Made by a program: the position numbers and the translations under genes
Shown here: in pieces, positions 1 to 8,485 of the stretch
Position numbering within the stretch: position 1 is the first letter of the stretch
How the letters are laid out: each line of letters begins with the position of its first letter
Notes under the pieces: generated by a model
Database searches by the model: none
Seen by the model: the letters and a program-made list of their open reading frames with translations, nothing else
Told to the model about the DNA's origin: nothing
Assembly: GCF_014647755.1 (NCBI RefSeq)
Contig: NZ_BMPU01000004.1
Span: 62,001 to 126,000, forward strand
Reading direction: 5' to 3'
Source: Porphyromonas pasteri
GTDB taxonomy: Bacteria; Bacteroidota; Bacteroidia; Bacteroidales; Porphyromonadaceae
DNA length: 64,000 nt

Positions 1-194
1 CCGTCGATCAGTGCATAGAGCGTGTGGTCCTTACCGATACCTACGCCTGCACCTGGGTGATGCTGCGTGCCACGCTGGCGGACGATGATGTTACCAGCCT
101 TAGCGTGCTGACCACCGAAGAGCTTTACTCCGAGTCGCTTACTTTCTGATTCGCGTCCGTTCTTGGAGCTACCTACACCTTTTTTATGTGCCAT
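1..194 (-). CDS. rpmA: 50S ribosomal protein L27 (partial, 3' end outside window)
   Basis: This is the N-terminal 64 codons of ribosomal protein L27, a large-subunit protein near the peptidyl-transferase centre. The translation begins [16 protein letters not shown] and continues through the conserved stretch [17 protein letters not shown] and the [16 protein letters not shown] block, which is diagnostic of the family. The ATG is at 194-192. The rest of the gene (about 20 residues in a normal L27) lies left of the window. It follows rplU by 36 bp on the same strand, the usual rplU-rpmA operon. Confidence 0.97.
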   Translation of the reverse strand, partial: MAHKKGVGSSKNGRESESKRLGVKLFGGQHAKAGNIIVRQRGTQHHPGAGVGIGKDHTLYALID

Positions 195-230
195 TGTCTT
201 ATGTCTAAACTAATGCGGTGATACAATTAC

Positions 231-548
231 TTACGCTACGATTTCCTTGACGAGGACTTCGCTGAACTGCTGGCGGTGGCCATTGAGCTTGCGATAGCCC
301 TTACGGCGCTTCTTGTGGAAGACGAGTACCTTGTCGCCCTTTACAAGAGGCGTGATGATTTCGCACACGACCTTAGCACCAGCCACTACAGGCGTACCTA
401 CAGTGACAGCACCATCCTTGTCTACGAGGAGGACCTTGTCGAATTCTACTACTGCGCCACTCTCTGCACCCTTGACGTGGTGAATGAAGAGGCGACGGCC
501 CTGTTCTACATTGAACTGCTGGCCCTGAATGTCTACGATGACGTACAT
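231..548 (-). CDS. rplU: 50S ribosomal protein L21
   Basis: This 105-residue protein matches L21 in length and sequence: it starts [19 protein letters not shown] and contains the C-terminal basic RNA-binding block [17 protein letters not shown]21 binds 23S rRNA in the large subunit. It is the first gene of the rplU-rpmA pair, read leftward. A Bacteroidota -7 box lies about 100 bp upstream at 646-653, so the transcript has a leader of roughly 90 nt. Nothing unusual in the protein. Confidence 0.97.
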   Translation of the reverse strand: MYVIVDIQGQQFNVEQGRRLFIHHVKGAESGAVVEFDKVLLVDKDGAVTVGTPVVAGAKVVCEIITPLVKGDKVLVFHKKRRKGYRKLNGHRQQFSEVLVKEIVA

Positions 549-645
549 TATCGTTGATAACTAAAAAGTTAGCCCCGTAGGGTGCCACCCGCTCCACGAC
601 GGAGGGATAGACTTCTTCTCCTACCCTACATAGGAAATTCGGTCA

Positions 646-653
646 CAAAGATA
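646..653 (-). promoter_or_regulatory. -7 box for rplU-rpmA
   Basis: The minus strand reads TATCTTTG, a perfect match to the Bacteroidota -7 consensus TAnnTTTG. It lies about 100 bp before the rplU start. No convincing -33 element was identified. Confidence 0.6.
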
Positions 654-815
654 CAAAAATATCTGATAAAACACCTTGCACACCCTTGACTTTCACCGAA
701 GAAACATCCTCAGTCCGAGCTCTTCCCCTACCCCACGCAAGGCAACATCTCCCTCCACCAAAGAAGCCCCCACTACAGCCTGCCGCACCACGGAGTCCCA
801 CAGTAAGGGCTATGA

Positions 816-916
816 ACCTATATTGGTCACTGCTCCGACCTATATTGGTCAGCGCACGAACCTATATTGGTCGTCACGCCGACCTATATAGATCCACCCG
901 ACGACCAATATAGGTT
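816..916. repeat. 22-bp-period palindrome array A (ACCTATAT type, 5 units)
   Basis: Five 13-bp units begin at exactly 816, 838, 860, 882 and 904, each followed by a 9-bp spacer. Units are variants of ACCTATATTGGTC; the last is its mirror form ACCAATATAGGTT. The spacers (actgctccg, agcgcacga, gtcacgccg, cacccgacg) differ. The array sits in the divergent gap between rplU and the 1233 nuclease gene. The rest of the 549-1232 gap holds the two promoters and no recognisable gene. Confidence 0.85.
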
Positions 917-1103
917 GCAAAAGCCCCTTCACACCGAGACAACATAACACCATAAGGGCAAACCACTTACGAAACACATAGAAATGCTATCCAAACTCCT
1001 TTATCATTCTAGAAACCAAGCGACCGCTATACCTCCGACAGCCTCACCCAGATGAAGTCACACGCAGCGCACAGGATCCCGCGCCCTATCCTATCGAAAC
1101 TCG

Positions 1104-1111
1104 TACATTTG
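1104..1111 (+). promoter_or_regulatory. -7 box upstream of the PD-(D/E)XK nuclease gene
   Basis: TACATTTG matches the TAnnTTTG consensus. It lies about 120 bp before the ATG at 1233, which would give a long leader. The assignment rests on the motif alone. Confidence 0.5.
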
Positions 1112-1232
1112 CAGCCAGAGGGTATTGCAAATACAGGTAAGCGAACCCATCGAGTAGGAGTCTGCACCCCGCCCCCCCCTCTGGCTGAGCAAGGATATCA
1201 GACTTAGACAATCATCACAACACAAAATAAGT

Positions 1233-2402
1233 ATGGATACAGAGCTGGATATACAGCGATTCTTTCAAGAGGTAGCGAGCATCTGCGCCTTAGGACAAGC
1301 ACAGCAGGAGGAGCGAAATCGCAAAGGCGAAAACTACAATCTCTTTAGCATCCTTAGCATAGAGCGCTACGAATTAAAGCACTCCGCCCTAATCGCTAAT
1401 CTACTCGACCCCAAGGGAAGCCACGGATGCGGCGACGCCTTCCTAAGAGCTTTCTTTGAGATCGCACTGAAGGATCTCGCCTACCCTTTCGAGGACTGTA
1501 CACTCCCGCATAGCTATACAGAGTATTATACAGGCCCCATATCAGGCGACACCGGCGGGCGCATTGACATCCTCGTGAAAAGTAGCCGCTACGGACTCAT
1601 CATAGAGAACAAGATTTACGCTGGAGATCAAGACAAGCAACTGACTCGCTACGACAACTATGGCAGGGAGACTTTTGGTGCAGACGGATATCTCTTGGTT
1701 TATCTCACACTCTATGGATATGATGCCAGCAAAGAGAGCACAGCCACGAAAAACGCTGAGGAAGTAGGCTACTTTCGCCTATCGTACGCGGAAGACATCC
1801 TTCGCTGGCTGGAGCAATGCGTGCGACTGGCCGACAACAAGCCCCTCGTCCGAGAGTCTCTCAATCAGTATATCCGAACTATCAAGCAACTCACCTATCA
1901 AGATATGAATCAAGAGGACATCCAAAAAATCATTGATCTCGCAGTTGATCACCCCGAAGTAGTGGCCACGCTATCAAGCAAACGTGATGCAATCGCTCAG
2001 GGAATTAGAAAGAAGTACATCTTCGCCAAACTGAAGGAATATGCCGATCAAAAGGGCTGGTTGTACGATGATAGTGAGTCTTCGTATAATGAAGAAGAGC
2101 CTAAAATCCGCCTCCGTAAAGAGGGCTGGGATGGCTCTATCATCATATCAGCAGATAGCGAAGATAAAAAATCGAACTATGGCTGGTGGATGAACCTCTG
2201 GATAGGCATAGACTCAAAGGTGACTGGAGCGAAAAAACTTGCTTGCTTAGAAAAGCAAAGTCCTGAATATCCTATGGGATGGGAGTACCTCACGACACCA
2301 AACTGGTACTCAGCCGAGAACTTCCCCGCAATGAAGACAAGCGTCGCCGAAGAGATCATCAGCAAACTTAACGAGATCATAGAGGAGTTGGGCATCAAGT
2401 AG
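1233..2402 (+). CDS. PD-(D/E)XK nuclease family protein (PDDEXK_4-like)
   Basis: This 389-residue protein carries a recognisable PD-(D/E)XK core: D112 in the strand RIDILV, E125 and K127 in IENK, then Q136 in DKQLTRY. The N-terminal block with E44, HS at 50-51 and LLDPKGSHG at 57-65 is typical of the PF14281 group. No methylase, helicase or ATPase neighbour is present, so this is a solitary gene. Members of this family are often in restriction or phage-defence contexts, but its biological substrate cannot be read from the sequence. Repeat arrays A and B flank it on both sides. The ATG at 1233 is the only reasonable start. Confidence 0.85.
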   Translation: MDTELDIQRFFQEVASICALGQAQQEERNRKGENYNLFSILSIERYELKHSALIANLLDPKGSHGCGDAFLRAFFEIALKDLAYPFEDCTLPHSYTEYYTGPISGDTGGRIDILVKSSRYGLIIENKIYAGDQDKQLTRYDNYGRETFGADGYLLVYLTLYGYDASKESTATKNAEEVGYFRLSYAEDILRWLEQCVRLADNKPLVRESLNQYIRTIKQLTYQDMNQEDIQKIIDLAVDHPEVVATLSSKRDAIAQGIRKKYIFAKLKEYADQKGWLYDDSESSYNEEEPKIRLRKEGWDGSIIISADSEDKKSNYGWWMNLWIGIDSKVTGAKKLACLEKQSPEYPMGWEYLTTPNWYSAENFPAMKTSVAEEIISKLNEIIEELGIK

Positions 2403-2528
2403 AGTAAGTAGAGCGACCCTACCCCACACAAGGCAACATCTCCCTCCTCCCAAGCAGCGCTCCCCGAAGTCCATCGTAATACGACGCCATACAGCAAGCA
2501 GTGTGAACCTATATTAAGCGTCACGGTG

Positions 2529-2630
2529 ACTAGTAGTGGTTACTCATCTGACCAGTACTGGTCACGACGCGAAGCAGTACTGGTCGCTATAACCAACTAG
2601 TACTGGTCAACCCAGCGACCAGTAGTGGTC
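2529..2630. repeat. 22-bp-period palindrome array B (ACCAGTACTGGT type, 5 units)
   Basis: Five 13-bp units start at 2529, 2551, 2573, 2596 and 2618; one step is 23 bp, the others 22. The unit is ACCAGTACTGGTC or close variants such as ACTAGTAGTGGTT. Spacer acgacgcga and the last spacer ending cagcg recur in arrays at 30.6 and 44.3 kb, so these arrays are related copies. It lies in the convergent gap between the nuclease gene and infB. Confidence 0.85.
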
Positions 2631-2663
2631 GTAAAAACCACCGCACAGATAGTGCAGAAACGC

Positions 2664-2701
2664 ATTACGCCCCAGGCTGCCGAAGCGGCCTGGGGCGTAA
2701 T
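2664..2701 (-). terminator. Hairpin downstream of infB
   Basis: An inverted repeat with 14-bp arms (attacgccccaggc / gcctggggcgtaat) and a short loop lies 37 bp past the infB stop. There is no long U-run, so termination is inferred from position and strength. It may serve both converging genes. Confidence 0.7.
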
Positions 2702-2737
2702 GTCTATTGGTATATCGTGAGTGAAGTTGACCGCGAC

Positions 2738-5662
2738 TTAGTCGAGGGTCTTCTTGATCTCGATTTCTTCGTAGGCCTCGATGATGTCACCGACCATGAT
2801 GTCGTTGTAGCCATCGATATTCAGACCGCAGTCCTGACCCATGACGACTTCCTTAGCATCGTCCTTGTAGCGCTTGAGAGAGCCGAGTTCGCCCTGGTAC
2901 TTGACGATACCATCGCGGATGAGGCGGATCTTGTTGTTGCGCTTGATCTTCCCTTCGACGACCATACAGCCGGCGATAGTACCGACCTTGGTGATCTTGA
3001 AGGTCTGCTGAACCTCGAGGTTGGCCACGACATTCTCCTTGATTTCGGGCGAAAGCATCCCTTCCATAGCGGACTTGATGTCTTCGATGGTGTCGTAGAT
3101 GATCGAGTAAGTACGGATCTCTACGCCCTCACGGTCTGCCAGACGACGAGCGGCCTGGCTGGGACGTACCTGGAAGCCCAGGATGATAGCAGAAGAAGCA
3201 GAGGCGAGCACGACGTCGCTCTCGGAGATCTGACCGACGCCCTTGTGGATGACGTTGACCTGAATTTCCTCCGTAGAGAGGCGGATGAGCGAGTCGGAGA
3301 GCGCTTCGATAGAGCCGTCCACGTCACCCTTGATGATGACATTGAGCTCCTGGAAGTTGCCCAGCGCACGACGACGAGCGAGTTCGTCGAGGGTAAGCCC
3401 CTTCTTCGTGCGGTTATCCTGCTCACGCTTGAGCTGCTCACGCTTGCTGGCGATGCTACGCGCTTCCTGCTCGGTCTCCATGACGTTGAAGGTCTCACCT
3501 GCGGTAGGTGCACCGTCCAAGCCAAGGATCAGAACGGGTTCGCTGGGGCCAGCATGCTCGACCTTCTGATTACGCTCGTTGAACATAGCCTTCACACGGC
3601 CATAGTGCGTACCTGAGAGGACGACGTCACCCTGCGAGAGCGTACCATTCTGCACGAGGACAGTAGCCACATAGCCACGACCCTTATCGAGTGAAGACTC
3701 GATGACGGAGCCGACGGCACGGCGCTTGGGGTTAGCCTTGAGCTCGAGAAGCTCAGCTTCGAGGAGGACCTTCTCCAGCAGTTCATCGATGTTGATGCCC
3801 TGCTTAGCGGAGATCTCCTGGCACTGGTACTTACCACCCCATTCCTCGACGAGGTAGTTCATGGCAGCGAGCTGCTCACGGATACGGTCCGGGTTAGCGC
3901 CAGGCTTATCGATCTTATTGATCGCGAAGACCATGGGCACACCAGCGGCGGCGGCATGGTTGATAGCTTCCTTCGTCTGAGGCATCACGTCGTCGTCAGC
4001 GGCGACGATGATGATAGCGATGTCCGTGACCTTCGCACCACGAGCACGCATAGCGGTGAAGGCTTCGTGACCTGGCGTATCAAGGAAGGTAATGCGCTTA
4101 CCACCCTTGAAGCGGATGCTGTAGGCACCAATATGCTGGGTGATCCCCCCTGCTTCACCAGCGATGACGTTGGTATTGCGCAGGCGGTCGAGGAGTGACG
4201 TCTTACCGTGGTCGACGTGACCCATGACGGTGACGATAGGAGGACGGCTGATGAGATCAGCTTCGTCATCGACCTCTTCTTCCTGCGTGATGGCTTCGAC
4301 GACCTCAGCGCTGACGAAGTCGGTCTTGTAGCCGAATTCTTCTGCGACCATCTCGATGGTCTCAGCGTCGAGGCGCATGTTGATAGACACCATCAGCCCG
4401 ATGCTCATACAGGTAGCGATGACCTGCGTCACGGGGACATCCATGAGGCTTGCGAGGTCACTGACGGTGACGAACTCAGTGAGCTTCAGCGTACGGCTTT
4501 CGGCTTCGCTACGCTCCTGAGCGTCGAGAGCTGCAGAGCGAGCAGCGTCACGCTTGTCCTTACGGTACTTAGCGGACTTCGCACCCTGCTGGTTCTTACC
4601 CGTCAAACGAGCAAGCGTCTCCTTGACCTGACGCTGTACATCTTCGTCAGTGACGACAGCCTTCTGAGGCTGCTGGCTCTGACGCTTGGCCTTACGGCCG
4701 GTCTTCTGCTCGGCAGCACCCTGCTGGGCATTGCCACGACCACCGCGGTTGTTGGGGTCTGCGGAGCGACCATTACCACCATTACCATTGCGCTGTCCGG
4801 GCTTCTTCGTGCCATTGTCCGTCACCTTAGCGGCTTCGGCCTTGACATCGACGGGACCCTTACCGATGCGGGTGCGCTTACGGCCCTTGTCGGCAGCGGA
4901 CTTCTTAGCGGGGCGCGTATTATCGTTGATCGAAGAGAGGTCGATCTTACCTACTACGTTGAAGCTGATCCCTGCACTTGGAGTCGAAGGGCGATAGATC
5001 TCGGGCTCACGCACCGTGGGCTCCTCTGCAGCGGGAGTAACCTTGGGCTCGGGCTTTACCTCGGGCGCTGCAGGGGCAGGCTCGGGAGCAGGCGCTGGCT
5101 TTGGCTCAGACTTGGGGGCGGGAGCTTCGACCTTAGGAGCGGGTGCAGGAGCAGGCTCGGGCTTGGGCTCAGGCTTGACCTCTACCTTGGGCTCGGGCTT
5201 AGCTGCTGGTGCAGGAGCCTCGGCCTTAGGGGCAGGAGTGGGCTTGGGCTTAGGCTCGGCCTTCGCCTTGGCGGCGGGCTTAGCTTCAGCCTTCTTCTCC
5301 GTAGAGATGGAGCCCTTGATATTGAGGCTGGGGCGGCGATCCTCGGGGACGACTGTCTCGATGTGCTTTACCTTCGCGGGAGCGGGCTCAGCAGCGGGGG
5401 CCTCGGGCTTAGCTGCAGGCTTGGCAGGAGCAGGCTTAGCAGCGGCACCACTGAGGGTGTCGAGGAGCGCGGCGATCTCGGCCTTGCCCATGCCCTTGCC
5501 GTGCTCAGCGATGAGCTGCTCGGCCACCTCGCGGGGTACGCGAGTGTTGGGGGTGATAGTATTGACGTCTAAGACGTTCTTCTTCTCTAACGAATCCTTG
5601 AATGAGCCAATCCCTACGTTGAGTTCCTTGGCCAAGGTAAAGAGCTTGATGTCCTTTGGCAT
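2738..5662 (-). CDS. infB: Translation initiation factor IF-2
   Basis: This 974-residue protein is IF-2, the GTPase that places initiator tRNA on the 30S subunit and drives 50S joining. It opens with an IF2_N-like helix ([12 protein letters not shown]), followed by a long low-complexity Ala/Pro/Glu/Lys linker up to about residue 240. A basic region comes next, then the G domain near residue 475. That domain shows G1 [10 protein letters not shown]3 DTPGHEAF and G4 NKID, and is followed by the beta-barrel and C-terminal domains. It is the last gene of rimP-nusA-infB, 126 bp after nusA. The GC-rich linker produces long false open frames on the opposite strand. Confidence 0.98.
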   Translation of the reverse strand: MPKDIKLFTLAKELNVGIGSFKDSLEKKNVLDVNTITPNTRVPREVAEQLIAEHGKGMGKAEIAALLDTLSGAAAKPAPAKPAAKPEAPAAEPAPAKVKHIETVVPEDRRPSLNIKGSISTEKKAEAKPAAKAKAEPKPKPTPAPKAEAPAPAAKPEPKVEVKPEPKPEPAPAPAPKVEAPAPKSEPKPAPAPEPAPAAPEVKPEPKVTPAAEEPTVREPEIYRPSTPSAGISFNVVGKIDLSSINDNTRPAKKSAADKGRKRTRIGKGPVDVKAEAAKVTDNGTKKPGQRNGNGGNGRSADPNNRGGRGNAQQGAAEQKTGRKAKRQSQQPQKAVVTDEDVQRQVKETLARLTGKNQQGAKSAKYRKDKRDAARSAALDAQERSEAESRTLKLTEFVTVSDLASLMDVPVTQVIATCMSIGLMVSINMRLDAETIEMVAEEFGYKTDFVSAEVVEAITQEEEVDDEADLISRPPIVTVMGHVDHGKTSLLDRLRNTNVIAGEAGGITQHIGAYSIRFKGGKRITFLDTPGHEAFTAMRARGAKVTDIAIIIVAADDDVMPQTKEAINHAAAAGVPMVFAINKIDKPGANPDRIREQLAAMNYLVEEWGGKYQCQEISAKQGINIDELLEKVLLEAELLELKANPKRRAVGSVIESSLDKGRGYVATVLVQNGTLSQGDVVLSGTHYGRVKAMFNERNQKVEHAGPSEPVLILGLDGAPTAGETFNVMETEQEARSIASKREQLKREQDNRTKKGLTLDELARRRALGNFQELNVIIKGDVDGSIEALSDSLIRLSTEEIQVNVIHKGVGQISESDVVLASASSAIILGFQVRPSQAARRLADREGVEIRTYSIIYDTIEDIKSAMEGMLSPEIKENVVANLEVQQTFKITKVGTIAGCMVVEGKIKRNNKIRLIRDGIVKYQGELGSLKRYKDDAKEVVMGQDCGLNIDGYNDIMVGDIIEAYEEIEIKKTLD

Positions 5663-5788
5663 GTATCTTCTCTTTTGAATGGTTTATGTCCGCCTCTTCA
5701 CGGGCTCGCTGCTGGCTTGCTCGGGCTTCTCGCTATGGGTATCTACACTACAGGGAGCGACAGCTGGGCAGCGGGCGGGCGGGACGGA

Positions 5789-7120
5789 TTAGTCTTCTTC
5801 TCCCTCTTCGGTGGCGAGCTCAGCGGCGGGCTCGTCAGCTTCGTAGGGCTCTTCTTCGGAGAACTCGGCGCTGAGGACCTCGAGGATACGGTCGAGGACG
5901 TCTTCGTCCAGCTCAGTCTTCGCAAGGAGCGTAGCACGATCCTCACGCAGTACGGACTTAGCCGTAGTATAGCCTTCCTCCTTGAGGGCTTGGATCATCT
6001 GCTCGTCGATCTCATCAGAGAACTCGTCGAGGTAGATATCCTCCTCACCCGTAGCACCCTCTTCGTCGCGGAAGATCTCGATACGGTAGCCAGTCAGGAG
6101 GGAAGCCAGCTTGAGGTTAGCAGCGTTCTTACCGATAGCCAAGGGCACCTGATCGGGGCGCATGTAGACCTCGGCCTGCTTGATTTCTTCGTCCTCGTCG
6201 CTGAGGGCGATAGCCACGGCCTTCCCAGGGCTGAGTGCGCGCTGGATGAAGAGCATGGGGTTCGTGGTGTAGGTCGTCACGTCGATGTTCTCACCCTTCA
6301 GCTCGCGGACGATGCTGCGGATACGCGAACCGTTGACCCCGACGCAAGCCCCTACGGGGTCGATGCGGTCGTCATACGACTCTACGGCGATCTTAGCGCG
6401 CTCACCTGGGATACGGGCTGCGGCACGGATCGTGATAAGGCCATCAGCGATCTCAGGCACGTTGAGCTCTAAGAGACGCTTGAGGAACTCAGGGCTGACG
6501 CGCGAAAGGATGACCTTAGGATTGCTGTTCTCGTTCTCTACACGCTCGATGACAGCGCGTACCGTCTCACCCTTGCGGAAGAAGTCGCCAGGGATCTGCT
6601 CGGTCTTGGGCATGAGGAGCTCGTTGCCCTCATCGTCGATGAGCAGGGCTTCGCGCTTCCATACCTGATAGACTTCGGCGGAGATCAGCTCGCCCACACG
6701 GCCTACGAAGCTGTGGTAGAAGTGCTCCTTCTGCAGCTCGAGAATCTTGCTTGCCAGGGCCTGACGCAGGTTGATGACTGCACGGCGACCGAAGGAGTTG
6801 AAGTCGACTGCATCGACGAAGTCCTCGCCGACGGAGATCTCCGAGTCGAAGCGCTGGGCTTCGCTCAGGGGCACCTCACGCACCTCATCGACGAAGTCCT
6901 CATCGGCGACGACGTGACGCGTGCGCCAGATCTCGAAGTCACCCTTCTTCTCGACGTTGATGATGACGTCAAAGGTATCGTCCGAGCCAAACATCTTCGA
7001 CAGGACATTGCGGAGGGAATCCTCCATGACCGCGATCAGCGTATTGCGGTCGATACTCTTGAGCTCCTGATACTCGAGGAGCGCTTCGATCAAGCTGGTA
7101 GTCTCTTTCTTCTTTGCCAT
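5789..7120 (-). CDS. nusA: Transcription termination/antitermination factor NusA
   Basis: The 443-residue protein is NusA, which binds RNA polymerase and nascent RNA to set pausing, termination and antitermination. It has the N-terminal polymerase-binding domain, an S1 region around residues 130-200 (SFVGRVGELISAEVYQVWKR) and two KH domains (GACVGVNGSRIRSIVREL; AIGKNAANLKLASLLTG). An acidic C-terminal tail follows. It lacks the extra AR repeats of E. coli NusA, as expected outside Gammaproteobacteria. It lies 47 bp downstream of rimP and upstream of infB in the conserved operon. Confidence 0.97.
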   Translation of the reverse strand: MAKKKETTSLIEALLEYQELKSIDRNTLIAVMEDSLRNVLSKMFGSDDTFDVIINVEKKGDFEIWRTRHVVADEDFVDEVREVPLSEAQRFDSEISVGEDFVDAVDFNSFGRRAVINLRQALASKILELQKEHFYHSFVGRVGELISAEVYQVWKREALLIDDEGNELLMPKTEQIPGDFFRKGETVRAVIERVENENSNPKVILSRVSPEFLKRLLELNVPEIADGLITIRAAARIPGERAKIAVESYDDRIDPVGACVGVNGSRIRSIVRELKGENIDVTTYTTNPMLFIQRALSPGKAVAIALSDEDEEIKQAEVYMRPDQVPLAIGKNAANLKLASLLTGYRIEIFRDEEGATGEEDIYLDEFSDEIDEQMIQALKEEGYTTAKSVLREDRATLLAKTELDEDVLDRILEVLSAEFSEEEPYEADEPAAELATEEGEED

Positions 7121-7167
7121 GGGGCTATTATATAGGTTTATTCTTCTACTGGGATGGGGTGGTGAGT

Positions 7168-7638
7168 TTAGAACTTCAAGACGCGCTTGGTCTGTAGCAC
7201 CTCGTCCATCGGGATGGGGAGGGCTTCCTCGACCTCGATCTTGCGCTTCTGACCCTCGGGGCGTACCTTGCGTACGACGGTGAGAGTGATCGCTTCGGCA
7301 GTAGCGTCAGAGAGGACGCCCTTCTCCTTGATGCCCCCCTTACGGAGCACCTCGACCTCCTCACCGATAGCATCGGTGTACTGACGGAGGACCTTGAAGG
7401 GTGCGGTGAGGCCTGCGGAGCCGACCTCGAGCTCGAAGTCCTCTGCCTCACGGTCCAGCTGCCCCTCGATATGCTTCGAGAGGGCGACGCATGCATCGAT
7501 GCTGATACCCCCACGGGCACCCAGCTCGACGATAATACGATTGCCAGGGTGGACAGCGACTTCTACAATATAATAATCGGGGTGCTCGGTGGCACAGTAC
7601 TGGGAAGCAATTCCCTCGATGTAGCTCTTATCGATCAT
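7168..7638 (-). CDS. rimP: Ribosome maturation factor RimP
   Basis: This 156-residue protein is RimP, needed for assembly of the 30S subunit. Diagnostic blocks include EVAVHPGNRIIVELGARGGISIDACV and the DREAEDFELEVGSAGLTAPFK segment with the family's (V/E)-S-S/G-x-G-L-x-x-P-(L/F) signature. It is the first gene of rimP-nusA-infB. A perfect -7 box sits 80 bp upstream at 7719-7726. Confidence 0.96.
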   Translation of the reverse strand: MIDKSYIEGIASQYCATEHPDYYIVEVAVHPGNRIIVELGARGGISIDACVALSKHIEGQLDREAEDFELEVGSAGLTAPFKVLRQYTDAIGEEVEVLRKGGIKEKGVLSDATAEAITLTVVRKVRPEGQKRKIEVEEALPIPMDEVLQTKRVLKF

Positions 7639-7718
7639 GACGCGTCTCGTAGGATAATAGGGAATGAATGCAAAGAGAGGAAGCTCTGTCGCCTCCTCTC
7701 TCGATCATCTCTTTGCCA

Positions 7719-7726
7719 CAAAGGTA
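7719..7726 (-). promoter_or_regulatory. -7 box for rimP-nusA-infB
   Basis: The minus strand reads TACCTTTG, matching TAnnTTTG, about 80 bp before the rimP start codon. It is probably the main promoter of the three-gene operon. Confidence 0.65.
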
Positions 7727-7774
7727 ATAAAAATCACCGACATAAGCTCCCCCACCCGACACTTCTACATACAG

Positions 7775-7817
7775 ACGCTCCCGCCCAGCACCTCCTGAAG
7801 GCACTGGTCGGGAGCGT
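7775..7817. terminator. GC-rich hairpin in the 7.64-8.49 kb gap
   Basis: An inverted repeat with arms starting acgctcccg and ending cgggagcgt encloses a loop that can pair further. It resembles the terminators seen after other genes in this window, but no gene ending here was recognised. The stretch 7818-8100 next to it has no supported reading frame; it could hold a non-coding RNA read leftward or be decayed DNA. Confidence 0.45.
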
Positions 7818-8112
7818 TGATGATAGGTCCGTCACCACATAATCTGTGTCACGAGTAAAGCTCAGCGTCATGGCCTGCAGCCCATAGACACCAAATGTAT
7901 CGAACGGCCCTATCACACTGTAGAAGGTGTTCTCTCACAAGCAAGGCTCCACGACCCGAGGGTAGGCCGAGAGCCCTTATCACAAGCGAACTCTCCACTG
8001 AGAAGGCACAGACACGCTGTTCTTTAATTCCTTTACAAACGCATTTATAGAGCTCCCAATGCCACCTCTTTCCTTGCTGAGAAATAGGTAGGAATATAAG
8101 GGAGAGCTATCA

Positions 8113-8192
8113 ACCTATATTGGTCGGCGGGCTGACCTATATAGGATGGCGAAGAAAGCTATATAGCTTTGTGAAGTGACCTATATTAGGTT
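8113..8192. repeat. 22-bp-period palindrome array C (ACCTATAT type, 4 units)
   Basis: Units start at 8113, 8135, 8157 and 8179, an exact 22-bp period, with 9-bp spacers (ggcgggctg, ggcgaagaa, tgtgaagtg). The third unit, agctatatagctt, is itself palindromic. The array abuts core element copy 1 (8193-8390). Confidence 0.85.
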
Positions 8193-8390
8193 GTTGCTCC
8201 GCGTAGGGATAAAAGTTGTGGACGAGTGGAAGATAAGGTTGGACTACGTACGTGGCTCTAATATCTACGTACGTGGATATTTGGATTTGCGTGCCTGGTC
8301 TTTAAGACTACGTGCATAGATAGAAGAATACCACTACGGGAAAGCGCTTTTTTCTTCACGAGAAGGACACTTTTCCCTCCGCTGGATAAG
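8193..8390 (-). repeat. Conserved ~197-bp intergenic core element, copy 1
   Basis: Read on the minus strand, this 198-bp block matches 22562-22759 and 38067-38262 nearly base for base. The shared features are an end at cttatccagc, the palindrome gtcttaaagac, two ccacgtacgtag boxes 11 bp apart, and cttttatccctacgc before the array. It points toward the rimP promoter. No reading frame with a sensible start is conserved, so it looks non-coding: a small mobile repeat, an RNA or a regulatory block. Confidence 0.8.
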
Positions 8391-8414
8391 AGGAATACGC
8401 GCGATAAGGCGGAA

Positions 8415-8451
8415 GCCCCACCCCATAGACCAAGGGTCTACGAGACGGGGC
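8415..8451 (-). terminator. Hairpin downstream of the GH66 gene
   Basis: Inverted repeat arms of about 17 bp (gccccaccccatagacc / ggtctacgagacggggc, with mismatches) around a 3-bp loop lie 35 bp past the GH66 stop codon. It is probably the terminator of the utilization locus. Confidence 0.65.
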
Positions 8452-8485
8452 CAACAACACCTATCAACTTATGAATGAGGGGAGG

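Noticed and set aside
816-916. CRISPR array
   Set aside because: Units are 13 bp and palindromic, spacers only 9 bp and partly reused between arrays, and there are no cas genes. The size classes do not fit CRISPR.
2717-3616. 299-codon plus-strand frame opposite infB
   Set aside because: Mirror of the conserved IF-2 C-terminal part; codon pattern is that of the opposite strand.
4208-5572. Long open frame of 454 codons opposite infB
   Set aside because: It is the antisense shadow of the GC-rich, low-complexity IF-2 linker; its Leu/Gly/Arg-rich translation resembles no protein.
7734-7916. 60-codon minus-strand frame
   Set aside because: It runs through the hairpin at 7775-7817 without any family resemblance.
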